Shown: positions 7,940-18,017 of the stretch, in pieces
How positions within the stretch are numbered: position 1 is the stretch's first letter
Layout: the number at the start of each line of letters is the position of its first letter
From: an uncultured Prevotellaceae bacterium
GTDB lineage: Bacteria > Bacteroidota > Bacteroidia > Bacteroidales > Muribaculaceae
Direction of reading: 5' to 3'
DNA length: 64,000 bases
Assembly (NCBI GenBank): GCA_946409635.1
Contig: CAMJXD010000009.1
Span: forward strand, 1-64,000
The notes under the pieces: generated by a model
The model's database searches: none
What the model was told of the DNA's origin: nothing
What the model saw: the letters and a program-made list of their open reading frames with translations, nothing else
Made by a program: the position numbers and the translations under genes

Positions 7940-8133
7940 CGTTTACTATACGGGCCACAAAAATAGTAAAAATTAGTGCAAGTCATGGACAGGACAAAAA
8001 GAAAAGCGCAGTTTTCTTTTTTTATATCTAAATTTTTTTCAACTCCTCAAACCGTGACAATACAACAACAACGGCGGGCTATCCCCGCCGTTGTCTTCAA
8101 TAATGGTTAGTTAATGGTATTGAGTTATGATAA

Positions 8134-9510
8134 TCAGCCCAGTCGCTTGAGCTTCACGGTGAAGTGGCGCATCAGGGGAGCTTCCCACTCGATGGCGACA
8201 CCGCGCGTGATCTCGTTGCGGCGGTCATAGACGTTCTTCAGGGCGGCGGCAATCACGTTCATGTGGTTGTCGGTGTAAACGCGGCGGGCGATGCACAGAC
8301 GCAGCAGGTCGAGGCCGCCGAAGCGGTTCTCGCGGGTCACGGGGTCACGGTCGGCGAGGATGTAGCCGATCTCGCAGCCACGGATGCCAGCCTCGAGGTA
8401 GAGCTCGCAGGTCAGGGTCTGAGCGGGGAACTCTTCCTTGGGCACGTTGCACAGCACCTTGTCGGCGTCGATAAACAGGGCGTGGCCACCCACGGGACGC
8501 TGATAGGGGATGCCATACTCGTCGAGCTTGCTGGCCAGATACTGAACCTGGTGGATGCGGGTCTCCAGCATCTCAAACTCGGTGTTCTCGTCCAGACCGA
8601 CTGCCAGGGCGTTCAGGTCGCGGCCGTTCAGACCTCCGTAGGTGAGGAAGCCCTCAAAGGGGATGCAGAACAGCTTGGCACCCTCATACCAGTCCTCGCG
8701 GTTGGTAGCGATGAAGCCGCCCATGTTCACCAGGCCGTCCTTCTTGGCACTCATCGTCATGCCGTCAACATAGGAGTACATCTCGCGGGCAATCTCCTTG
8801 ATGGTCTTGTCGGCATAGCCTTCCTCGCGGGTTTTGATGAAGTAGGAATTCTCAGCAAAGCGGGCGCTGTCCATCACCACGGGCACGTTATACTTGTGGC
8901 AAAGCTCGCAAGTGTCCTTGATGTTCTGCATCGACACGGGCTGGCCGCCCACGGTGTTGTTGGTCACGGTCAGTACCATGAAGGGGACGTTACCGGGATT
9001 CTCCTTGAGCACCTTCTCCAGCTTCTCGAGCGACACGTTGCCCTTGAAGGGGATTTCGAGCTGGGTGTCCTTGGCCTCGTCGATGGTGACGTCGATGGCC
9101 TTGGCCTTACGGGCCTCGATGTGACCCTTGGTGGTGTCGAAGTGGGCATTGCCGGGCACGACGTTACCTTCCTTGACCAGATAAGAGAACAGGACGTTCT
9201 CGGCAGCACGGCCCTGGTGGGTGGGGATGACATACTTGAAGCCGAAGATGCGTTGTACAACGCTCTCAAACTTGTAGAACGAGGTGGCACCGGCATAGCT
9301 CTCGTCGCCCAGCATCATCGCTGACCACTGGCGGTCGCTCATGGCACCTGTACCAGAGTCGGTCAGGCAGTCGATGTAAACCTGCTCAGCTTTGAGCATG
9401 AACACGTTGTTGTGAGCTTCCTTGAGCCACTGCTCGCGCTCGGCACGGGTGCTCTTGCGCAGAGGCTCGATCATCTTAATTTTCCAAGATTCGGCAAATG
9501 GTAATTCCAT
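8134..9510 (-). CDS. tnaA: tryptophanase
   Basis: A PLP enzyme that splits L-tryptophan to indole, pyruvate and ammonia. The 458-residue protein shows the PLP lysine in MSAKKDG (K257), the HFDTT and DSARFAEN motifs, and the C-terminal LMRHFTVKLK characteristic of tryptophanase rather than tyrosine phenol-lyase. Length matches Bacteroides TnaA and is a little shorter than the E. coli enzyme. It has its own strong promoter (9598-9627) and a leader of about 80 nt. No tnaC-like leader peptide or tnaB permease is visible. Indole production by this organism is expected from established TnaA function. Confidence 0.95.
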   Translation of the reverse strand: MELPFAESWKIKMIEPLRKSTRAEREQWLKEAHNNVFMLKAEQVYIDCLTDSGTGAMSDRQWSAMMLGDESYAGATSFYKFESVVQRIFGFKYVIPTHQGRAAENVLFSYLVKEGNVVPGNAHFDTTKGHIEARKAKAIDVTIDEAKDTQLEIPFKGNVSLEKLEKVLKENPGNVPFMVLTVTNNTVGGQPVSMQNIKDTCELCHKYNVPVVMDSARFAENSYFIKTREEGYADKTIKEIAREMYSYVDGMTMSAKKDGLVNMGGFIATNREDWYEGAKLFCIPFEGFLTYGGLNGRDLNALAVGLDENTEFEMLETRIHQVQYLASKLDEYGIPYQRPVGGHALFIDADKVLCNVPKEEFPAQTLTCELYLEAGIRGCEIGYILADRDPVTRENRFGGLDLLRLCIARRVYTDNHMNVIAAALKNVYDRRNEITRGVAIEWEAPLMRHFTVKLKRLG

Positions 9511-9597
9511 TGATAGTCAATTATTTAGGTTAAACTTTTTGCTTTATTAAGTAAAAAATCGAATGACCTAAAAAGGTAATTATATTCAATTTTTATG

Positions 9598-9627
9598 CAA
9601 AGTTACGGCAAGTTGGCGAACTGGCAA
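9598..9627 (-). promoter_or_regulatory. tnaA promoter
   Basis: On the minus strand TTG (complement of 9625-9627), 19-bp spacer, TAACTTTG (complement of 9598-9605). This places transcription start about 80 nt before the tnaA ATG. Confidence 0.75.
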
Positions 9628-9669
9628 AATCTGAGCGATTTTTTTTGCCCAATTGTTTTTTTTTAACAG

Positions 9670-9742
9670 TTATCCCCTCGGGGGAGTAGGGGATAAATAA
9701 AGCGGGGGACCTGATGGGGCCGTTGGGCCCTCAGTGTCCCCC
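9670..9742. terminator. two adjacent hairpins between the Pmp3-like gene and tnaA
   Basis: Hairpin A: TTATCCCCT (9670-9678) and AGGGGATAA (9688-9696). Hairpin B: GGGGGAC (9704-9710) and GTCCCCC (9736-9742), with extra GC pairing inside. Both lie upstream of the tnaA promoter and downstream of the minus-strand gene 9802-9963, so they most likely terminate that gene. Confidence 0.6.
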
Positions 9743-9801
9743 AGTGTGTGATGAGGAAGGTGTGCGGATGATACTTCTTTTTTCCTGCAGGCAGCTTCGC
9801 T

Positions 9802-9963
9802 TTATGAGTTGGAGTCCTTGTTGAGGATGACCAGGGCTCCTATTACTCCGGGAATCCATCCGGCGGCCGTCAGAATCGTGACGATGATGAACGAGCCGCA
9901 GCCCTTGTCTATCACTGCCAGTGGCGGGAAAATTATCGATAGTAATACTCTAAATAGTGACAT
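9802..9963 (-). CDS. Pmp3/YqaE (UPF0057) family membrane mini-protein
   Basis: A 53-residue protein too short for usual gene thresholds: MSLFRVLLSIIFPPLAVIDKG then SFIIVTILTAAGWIPGVIGA and a short polar tail. It has the family hallmarks: two transmembrane helices, the FPPLAV motif in the first, and the W-xPGxIxA turn in the second. Related Pmp3/YqaE/Rci2 proteins influence membrane potential and stress tolerance. A purine-rich AGGAGG stands 6-11 bp before the ATG, unusually good for this phylum. It is divergent from blaI and shares its 213-bp control region; GC hairpins follow it. Confidence 0.85.
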   Translation of the reverse strand: MSLFRVLLSIIFPPLAVIDKGCGSFIIVTILTAAGWIPGVIGALVILNKDSNS

Positions 9964-10091
9964 CGTCCACCTCCTTTCATTAACTTCATTAATTCATTCA
10001 TTCTCCCATCAATCTGCAAATCCCGTGCCAATCAATAATAGCACCACGTTTTGTGCTTCAGAATCCGCGAAAATAAGCAAAAACTAACCTT

Positions 10092-10141
10092 TTTAGTTTT
10101 ATTAACTAAAATAATTTGAAACATAACTAAAACATTTAGTT
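10092..10141 (+). promoter_or_regulatory. two palindromic BlaI-type operators
   Basis: TTTAGTT-N5-AACTAAA (10092-10110) and AACTAAA-N3-TTTAGTT (10125-10141) are palindromes built from the same 7-bp half-site. They precede the repressor gene at 10177 and lie in the shared region with the divergent Pmp3-like gene. BlaI/MecI repressors bind palindromes as dimers, so autoregulation is expected. Confidence 0.65.
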
Positions 10142-10176
10142 AATTTGCAATGTCAAACTTAATTAAGGCTTGAAAA

Positions 10177-10545
10177 ATGAAACAGTTAACGCAAAAGGAA
10201 GAGGAAATCATGGAGCGGATGTGGGATCATGGCCCCATGCTCGTGCGCGAGTTGCAGGCTTATTATGACGAGCCCCGCCCCCATGTGAATACCTTGGCTA
10301 CATTAATGAAGATATTGGAGGAAAAAGGGTTCCTGGGCCACAAGGCCATCACGGCGCGCTGCTTCCAGTATTTTGCACGCATCAGCCGCGAGGAGTACCG
10401 CGGCGGCTCGTTGGAGGGCGTGGTCAACAAGTTCTTCGGCAAGTCCTACCTGAGTGCCGTCTCGGCGCTTGTCAAGAGCGAGAAAATCAGCGTCGAGGAG
10501 TTGAAGAAACTCATTCGTGAGGTGGAAGAGAACAACCAGCATTAA
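10177..10545 (+). CDS. BlaI/MecI-family transcriptional repressor
   Basis: A 122-residue winged-helix regulator: N-terminal HTH (LTQKEEEIMERMWDHGPMLV, then RPHVNTLATLMKILEEKGFL as recognition region) and a C-terminal dimerisation helix (SVEELKKLIREVEE). The family represses target genes until a BlaR1-type membrane peptidase cleaves it. That partner is encoded immediately downstream (13 bp). Two palindromes at 10092-10141 are probable operators. No beta-lactamase gene is nearby, so the regulated target is unknown and need not concern resistance. Confidence 0.92.
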   Translation: MKQLTQKEEEIMERMWDHGPMLVRELQAYYDEPRPHVNTLATLMKILEEKGFLGHKAITARCFQYFARISREEYRGGSLEGVVNKFFGKSYLSAVSALVKSEKISVEELKKLIREVEENNQH

Positions 10546-10558
10546 ACAATGCATTGCT

Positions 10559-11818
10559 ATGTTACTCATCTATCAAATCAAAGTGGGCCTGTGCCTCATC
10601 GCGTTTTACCTGCTGTGGAAGTTGCTCCTCAGCCGTGAGACGTTCCACCGCTTCAACCGCGTGGCCCTGCTCACGGTCATGGTCCTTGCCCTGGTGCTGC
10701 CGTGGATCAGGCTCTCGCTGGACGCCCCGGCATCGGTAGCCAGCCGCATGGTCGTGCTGGACGAGGTCTTAGTCGGACCGGCAGGTGCTGCTCAGCCCCG
10801 CGAGATGGCCTCGCCATGGACGGTGATGGGCGTGATGACAGCCGTCTATTTTATAGGGATGGCTCTGGCACTCGTGTGGTTCCTGCATAGTCAATGGAAC
10901 CTGCACCGTCTATTGAAAACAGGCCGCAAGGAGCAGTTGCCCGATGGCATCACCCTGCATGTGTTGCCCGCCGAGTTGTCCCCCTTCAGCTACTTCAGGC
11001 ACATCGTCATCAGCGAGCAGGACTACCGTGACAACCCGCAGGAGATTCTCACCCACGAGCAGGCACACATCGCCCTGCGGCACTCATGGGATGTGTTGTT
11101 CATGGGGTTGGTCACTGTGTTCCAGTGGTGGAATCCTGCCGCCTGGCTCCTGGGCCGTGAACTGCGTCAAGTACATGAGTATGAGGCCGATGAGGCCGTT
11201 CTAAATCAAGGCGTCGACGTGAAGCAGTACCAGTTGCTGCTGATCAGAAAGTCCGTCGGGAACCAGCTATTCTCGATGGCAAATAACTTCAATTATCAAT
11301 CTCTAAAAAAACGAATCCGTATGATGACTATGAACAAAAGCAGCCGATGGAAGACGTTGCGTGCGCTGGCTGTGGTGCCCGTGATAGCATTGGCGCTGTT
11401 GGCCTTTGCCAACCCGACAACCGAAACAGCCGATGAACTCGTTGTAGTGGCCTATAATCAACCCGAGGTATCCCAGGAAGTCTATGAGTCCGTCGAGCAG
11501 ATGCCCGAGTTCCCTGGTGGTATGGAAGCGATGATGAAATTTCTGCAAATGAACATCCAATATCCCGCCAATGCGGCCAAGAACAATGTCGAGGGCCGAG
11601 TGGTTTTGCAGTTTGTAATTGAGAAGGACGGACAGATTGGGGACATCAAGATTGCCCGTTCGGTAGATCCCGAGCTTGATGCCGAGGCCCTCCGCGTGGT
11701 CAAGTCTATGCCCAACTTCATTCCTGGCCGCCATAACGGCAAAGCCGTTGCCGTATGGTACAATATCCCCATTTCCTTCAAGCTCCAGGGAGAACCTCAA
11801 AAACAAGACCCTGAGTAA
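10559..11818 (+). CDS. BlaR1-like M56 metallopeptidase fused to a TonB C-terminal domain
   Basis: Start chosen at ATG 10559 (MLLIYQIKVGLCL); an upstream in-frame start at 10517 would overlap blaI. The 419-residue protein has N-terminal membrane helices, the zinc motif HEQAH (166-170) with the downstream ligand in HEYEADE (206-212), another membrane segment near 285, and a periplasmic TonB_C-like domain from about 325 to the end (EFPGGMEAMMKFL, YPANAAKNNVEGRV). This fusion is common in Bacteroidetes. It lacks the penicillin-binding sensor of true BlaR1, so the signal is probably a TonB-dependent or envelope cue (inference). It forms an operon with blaI. Confidence 0.9.
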   Translation: MLLIYQIKVGLCLIAFYLLWKLLLSRETFHRFNRVALLTVMVLALVLPWIRLSLDAPASVASRMVVLDEVLVGPAGAAQPREMASPWTVMGVMTAVYFIGMALALVWFLHSQWNLHRLLKTGRKEQLPDGITLHVLPAELSPFSYFRHIVISEQDYRDNPQEILTHEQAHIALRHSWDVLFMGLVTVFQWWNPAAWLLGRELRQVHEYEADEAVLNQGVDVKQYQLLLIRKSVGNQLFSMANNFNYQSLKKRIRMMTMNKSSRWKTLRALAVVPVIALALLAFANPTTETADELVVVAYNQPEVSQEVYESVEQMPEFPGGMEAMMKFLQMNIQYPANAAKNNVEGRVVLQFVIEKDGQIGDIKIARSVDPELDAEALRVVKSMPNFIPGRHNGKAVAVWYNIPISFKLQGEPQKQDPE

Positions 11819-11912
11819 TTCAACATCGATCATTAGTTATTAAAGTAGCGTGAGTTGAGCGATAAAATCTCACTCACGCTTTCACTTGAGAAACATAAAG
11901 CGCTCTATTGAA

Positions 11913-13436
11913 ATGGAAATCAGAAACAAACTAGTCGGACTGACGGTGGCAATTACCATGGCCGGATGCTCGGTTAGCAAAGTTCCGCCTTTTGCATCAT
12001 CATCACGATGGGCTCTTGATGGCAACGTGGTGACCAGTGCGCGTCATGGCGTGGCTATCAACTTTGGTGGCGAGAGTGTATTCCCCATGACCAACATGAG
12101 TGATGGCGAATATGACCTGCATTTCATCACCGACGATGAACAGTTTCAAGCCTGCGACCCCTATTGCAGGGACTATATCGCATCGGCAATCAGTAAAATT
12201 CCACTGACAATCGACTCGTTGCAGCTGGTGCTTGCCGACCAGTTTATCGTGTTCACTCCCAATCTGTTCAGTCAATGGATGCCCGACTTTGTGCGTCAGA
12301 GCGACGGGGTGGAACTGGTCGTTGAGGCTAATCCTCGGGCTGGAGCCGTTCAGCCCCATGATGAGATATGGCGCAATTTCATTTTCGACAACAAGCGGCA
12401 TCGCATCCTCGTCGTTGACCGCTTGGTGAAAAATGGGAAGCACCTGGGCATCGTCTATATCATGCAGGGCGAGGACAAGCATGTTCCGTTTTCAGGAAAT
12501 TTCCATTACGACATCACCGCACGGCGCAATATTCAACCCGTGGGCGAGCACATGAGAGCGCTCCTCGACATAACGATTGCCGCAAGCAACTCTAACGTGC
12601 CATCTCGCACCTATGGCGAATGTATCCACGCCGCCGACTCCTGCTTTATGGCCGGTGATTACAGGGGAGCGTCAAGACAGTTTGAGGCGGCGTTCGCTAC
12701 AGGCGAGAAGATTGATGGTTCTCACCTGTACAATGCGGCATGTGCAGCGGCATTGGCGGGAGAAACCGATGTGGCATTTGCCCGCCTGAATGCCCGCATC
12801 AGCAACGAACCCGATTGGTATGTCGATGACCCAGCAGCCGACAGTGATCTTGCCCCGCTCCATGATGACGCAAGGTGGAGGAATTATGTCGATACCTTGA
12901 CGGCCCGCCGTGACCGCATTGAAGCAAATTTTGACAAGCCGTTAAGGGCAAGACTGCAAGAAATAGCCCAAAGCGACCAGAGCATACGTTATGCATTTCT
13001 GGAGGCCTACCGTGCTAATGAGCCAAACCAAGCACTTATCGACTCGCTGACACATGAGATGCAACGTGTCGATAGCATCAATCAAGAGGCTATATGCAAC
13101 ATATTGGACACACGAGGCTTTGTAGGAAGTGACAAAGTGGGAAATGCATGTGCCGTCTTTTGGCTTGTCATTCAACATGCGCCTGTTGAACTGCAGAAGA
13201 AGTATTTCCCGCTTTTTGAGCAGGCCTCGCGGCGAGGAGACCTATCGCTGGAGTGCATTGCGATGATGGACGACAGGATTGCCATGTTTGAGAATCGTCC
13301 GCAGCGATATGGCACCCAGATTGTTGACGGAAGACTTTACCAACTGCTTGACCCAGAAAAGGTAAACCAATGGCGGCACGAGATGGGTATGCCGCCGCTT
13401 GAACACTACTTGACGCAAATGGGCGTCTCACAATGA
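11913..13436 (+). CDS. lipoprotein with TPR-like region and C-terminal DUF6624-like domain
   Basis: A 507-residue predicted lipoprotein (start at ATG 11913; lipobox TMAGC near residue 18). Residues about 230-320 look TPR-like (DSCFMAGDYRGASRQFEAAF, HLYNAACAAALAGETDVAF). The C-terminal 180 residues resemble DUF6624: WLVIQHAPVELQKKYFPLFEQA, LECIAMMDDRIAMFENRPQ and RYGTQI are its typical blocks. Function is unknown. It follows the BlaR-like gene by 94 bp on the same strand but a separate promoter cannot be excluded. Confidence 0.75.
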   Translation: MEIRNKLVGLTVAITMAGCSVSKVPPFASSSRWALDGNVVTSARHGVAINFGGESVFPMTNMSDGEYDLHFITDDEQFQACDPYCRDYIASAISKIPLTIDSLQLVLADQFIVFTPNLFSQWMPDFVRQSDGVELVVEANPRAGAVQPHDEIWRNFIFDNKRHRILVVDRLVKNGKHLGIVYIMQGEDKHVPFSGNFHYDITARRNIQPVGEHMRALLDITIAASNSNVPSRTYGECIHAADSCFMAGDYRGASRQFEAAFATGEKIDGSHLYNAACAAALAGETDVAFARLNARISNEPDWYVDDPAADSDLAPLHDDARWRNYVDTLTARRDRIEANFDKPLRARLQEIAQSDQSIRYAFLEAYRANEPNQALIDSLTHEMQRVDSINQEAICNILDTRGFVGSDKVGNACAVFWLVIQHAPVELQKKYFPLFEQASRRGDLSLECIAMMDDRIAMFENRPQRYGTQIVDGRLYQLLDPEKVNQWRHEMGMPPLEHYLTQMGVSQ

Positions 13437-13743
13437 TTCTGTAGGAATCTTTGGTGGCCGTGCTGCGCACGGAAAAATTTAACAAAATTATAAATACAAT
13501 TAAAAGAAAAATTGATTTTGCTTAATTTTTATACAAAATTTTGTTTAATTTTTCGGCCGTCAGGCCGATAAAAGCCAGCAGCTGATTCACAATTAGTTTA
13601 GCAGGATTTCACTCACATGGGCTTACCTGTAGAGGCCCTACATTCTACACCATCACTAAACTTTCCCCAGGCAATAATCGTATAAAAAACACTCCCGGGG
13701 CAGTATGCCGGCGGGAGTAGTGTAGAAGAAAAAAATATATCGT
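13437..13743. other. intergenic region between convergent genes
   Basis: No gene seen. It holds an AT-rich stretch (13478-13550), a small hairpin CGGCC-GTCA-GGCCG near 13552-13566, and an ACTCCC...GGGAGT hairpin at 13691-13718, which could terminate the lipoprotein gene. Confidence 0.5.
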
Positions 13744-13763
13744 CGCGGGGATTACGCCCCGCG
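13744..13763 (-). terminator. gyrB terminator
   Basis: Stem CGCGGGG (13744-13750) and CCCCGCG (13757-13763), followed on the minus strand by a T-rich run at about 13728-13738: a canonical intrinsic terminator for gyrB. Confidence 0.8.
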
Positions 13764-13790
13764 TAACCAGAGGCGGTTACTATTAAGGAA

Positions 13791-15797
<2,007 letters not shown>

Positions 15798-15950
15798 TTA
15801 GAAATAGGGGGTGTCTAAAAACGTACAAAATTACAAAAAATCGCCCGTTTGGCGATGTCCTAAATCCTTAAAAAACCATAATTTCAAGGGGGAAAGTTCC
15901 GCCTTTTTGCATCCTCGGCAAATCATGTGGCTAGATAGTCCGAAACCATG

Positions 15951-15998
15951 GATTTTTGTCCAAATGTGGGGTAAAAACCATAGATTTGGACAAAAATC
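15951..15998. repeat. 15-bp perfect inverted repeat upstream of the methyltransferase gene
   Basis: GATTTTTGTCCAAAT (15951-15965) and ATTTGGACAAAAATC (15984-15998) with an 18-nt loop. It lies in the shared gyrB/methyltransferase control region, about 40 bp before the -33 element at 16034. Confidence 0.6.
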
Positions 15999-16033
15999 AC
16001 GATTTAGTTAGGAACACCCTTGCAACAAAAAAA

Positions 16034-16064
16034 TTGAAAAACCGAAAACTTAATACTACCTTTG
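16034..16064 (+). promoter_or_regulatory. promoter of rRNA methyltransferase gene, nearly leaderless
   Basis: TTG (16034-16036), 20-bp spacer, TACCTTTG (16057-16064). Only 5 nt separate the -7 box from the ATG at 16070, so the transcript should start at or next to the start codon. Confidence 0.7.
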
Positions 16065-16069
16065 CAGTG

Positions 16070-17434
16070 ATGAAACTACCAGAAACGTTTATGGCTCAAT
16101 TGCGTGGCCTGCTTCCCGACGAGTGGGAACAGTTGGCCGGTGCTATCTCGTCGAGCGAGCCGAGTGTGGCCGTGCGTGTCAATGCGGCGCGTGGGGTGGG
16201 GGTGCCCGATGGCGCCCGCCGTGTGCCCTGGTGCGATAGCGGCTTTTATCTTGACGACCGGCCGCAGTTCACGTTTGACCCCGACTGGCATGCCGGTCAC
16301 TACTATGTGCAGGACGCGTCGTCGATGTTCATCACTCACGTGATAGGGCACTTTGTTCATGAACCCGTGCGCTATCTGGACTTGTGTGCCGCCCCTGGCG
16401 GCAAGACCACGGCGGCGATGCAGGCATTGCCCGACGGCTCGCTGGTGGTGGCCAACGAGATCGTGCCTCCGCGTGCCCGGGTGCTGGCCGACAACGTCAT
16501 CCGCTGGGGCAATCCCCGCTGCGTGGTGACCAGCAATGCGCCGGCCCAGGTGGGAAAACTCAACAGCTTCTTTGACGTCATCGCAACCGACGTGCCGTGC
16601 AGCGGCGAGGGCATGATGCGCAAGGACGACGAGGCCGTTGCCCAGTGGACACCCGCCCTGGTCGAGCAGTGCGCCCAGCGTCAGCGCGAAATCCTGGCCG
16701 ACGTGTGGCCGGCGTTGCGTCCTGGCGGTCTCCTCATCTATAGCACCTGTACCTATAACCGCCAGGAGAACGAGCAGATGGCCGACTTCATCGTCAACGA
16801 GTTGGGCGCCTCCTCGCTCGAGGTGCCTGTCGAACCGTCATGGAACATCCATCCCGCCATCGATAGCGATTGCTGCTGCTATCGGTTCATGCCCCATCGC
16901 GTGGATGGCGAGGGCTTGTTTATGGCCGTCTTCCGCAAGAATGGCGACAGCCCGCGTCAAGACATCCGCTTGAAGGCAAAAACCACAAAAAAAGCCGATG
17001 AAATCGGCCGTGATTGGCTTTCCCGGCCAGATGAATTTGCTATCGACCAGCTGGATGACTTGTTCATTGCTGTGCCCCACGACATCCACCGCGAGGTAGC
17101 CGCGTTGCGTGCCACGCTCAATGTCTTGCATGCCGGTGTGGAACTGGCAACCGTGATGGGCCGCAAGACTGTGCCTCACCATGCGCTGGCCATGTCCCTG
17201 GCAAGGGCTGCGGGTGCCTTCCCCGTCTGCGAGGTGGACTATGCCACGGCAATGCGCTACCTGCGTGGCGAGAGCATCGCTGTGGATGCTCCCCGTGGCT
17301 ACGTCCTCATGGCCCATGAGGACGCCGTGCTGGGCTTGGCCAACAACCTGGGAAATCGCGCCAACAATCTCTATCCCAAGTCACAACGCATCCTCAGCAC
17401 CCATCTGCCTGGCCTGAAACCCCGTGTGCTATAA
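16070..17434 (+). CDS. NOL1/NOP2/Sun-family rRNA cytosine-C5 methyltransferase (RsmF/RsmB-like)
   Basis: An SAM-dependent RNA m5C methyltransferase of 454 residues. Start ATG 16070 (MKLPETFMAQLRGLLPDEW) was preferred over an upstream frame extension because the promoter box lies inside that extension. SAM-binding DLCAAPGGKT and the two catalytic cysteines in PCSGEGMMRKD and STCTYN are present. The C-terminal part carries a PUA-like/RsmF_C region (YLRGESIAVDAPRGYVLM). Such proteins modify a 16S rRNA cytosine; the exact position is not certain. Expression is probably constitutive from a nearly leaderless promoter. Confidence 0.92.
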   Translation: MKLPETFMAQLRGLLPDEWEQLAGAISSSEPSVAVRVNAARGVGVPDGARRVPWCDSGFYLDDRPQFTFDPDWHAGHYYVQDASSMFITHVIGHFVHEPVRYLDLCAAPGGKTTAAMQALPDGSLVVANEIVPPRARVLADNVIRWGNPRCVVTSNAPAQVGKLNSFFDVIATDVPCSGEGMMRKDDEAVAQWTPALVEQCAQRQREILADVWPALRPGGLLIYSTCTYNRQENEQMADFIVNELGASSLEVPVEPSWNIHPAIDSDCCCYRFMPHRVDGEGLFMAVFRKNGDSPRQDIRLKAKTTKKADEIGRDWLSRPDEFAIDQLDDLFIAVPHDIHREVAALRATLNVLHAGVELATVMGRKTVPHHALAMSLARAAGAFPVCEVDYATAMRYLRGESIAVDAPRGYVLMAHEDAVLGLANNLGNRANNLYPKSQRILSTHLPGLKPRVL

Positions 17435-17490
17435 GAAACGCCCACCCCTGCTATGGATGAGCGTTCCTGTCACTAAATGAATCGGCTATT

Positions 17491-17737
17491 TAGGGGGTTT
17501 CTATAAATTAGCTTGGAATGGATTTGGATTGATTTTCAATAAATTTGGCTGCGCCTCAGCAAATCGAGCAAGCTCGTTTGCGTTTGGCTTGCACAAATTT
17601 TCGAGCAGATTTTGACTTGACTTCGCAGGAGCATAGCAAGCTATGGTCCAAGAAGGTAAGGCAAAAGATGCCGAAAAGCGGCCAAAGACATCCAACACTA
17701 AAAACGATCATTTTGGTAATTTATAGAAGTCCCCTTT
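17491..17737 (+). mobile_element. MITE family 2, copy 2 (about 247 bp)
   Basis: Same terminal inverted repeats as 5187-5437: left AGGGGGTTTCTATAAATTA, right complement of TAATTTATAGAAGTCCCCTT. The core GGAGCATAGCAAGCTATGGTCC and the preceding part are conserved in the same orientation as copy 1. The right end overlaps the last codon of the minus-strand gene at 17736, whose TAA stop is read from the TIR. Between 17435 and 17490 only a short spacer is present. Confidence 0.8.
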
Positions 17738-18017
17738 ACAGGTTGAGATAACTTTTCAAAGCCTCGACATACTCCTCAAAGGCCTTGCGGCCCTGCTCGG
17801 TGACCTGGCACGTGGTGCGCGTCTTCTTGCCGACAAACCCCTTGGTGACGGTGATGTAGCCCGCCGATGATAGTTTGTCGAGCTGCACGCTCAGGTTGCC
17901 TGCTGTGGACTCGGTCTGCTCCTTGAGATAGACAAAGTCGGCCTCCTCCACATTCATCAGGATAGACATCACTGCCAGCCGCAGCTGGGAGTGAAGGATG
18001 GGATCCAACTCTTTCAT
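17736..18017 (-). CDS. winged-helix transcriptional regulator (HTH_34/ArsR-MarR-like)
   Basis: A 93-residue small DNA-binding protein: LDPILHSQLRLAVMSILMN as first helices, TESTAGNLSVQLDKLSSAGY as recognition helix and KKTRTTCQVTEQGRKAFEEY as the wing. This matches the HTH_34 type that usually pairs with a membrane protein. It overlaps the upstream membrane-protein gene by 4 bp (translational coupling). Its stop codon lies at the edge of a MITE, so the native C-terminus may have been changed slightly. Confidence 0.88.
   Translation of the reverse strand: MKELDPILHSQLRLAVMSILMNVEEADFVYLKEQTESTAGNLSVQLDKLSSAGYITVTKGFVGKKTRTTCQVTEQGRKAFEEYVEALKSYLNL

Noticed and set aside
8164-9324. 386-codon frame opposite tnaA
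   Set aside because: Antisense shadow of tryptophanase; hydrophobic low-complexity translation.
9809-10087. 92-codon plus-strand frame
   Set aside because: Antisense to the Pmp3-like gene, whose motifs are unambiguous.
13478-13566. AT-rich block after the DUF6624 lipoprotein as a replication origin
   Set aside because: No DnaA boxes or dnaA gene next to it despite gyrB nearby.
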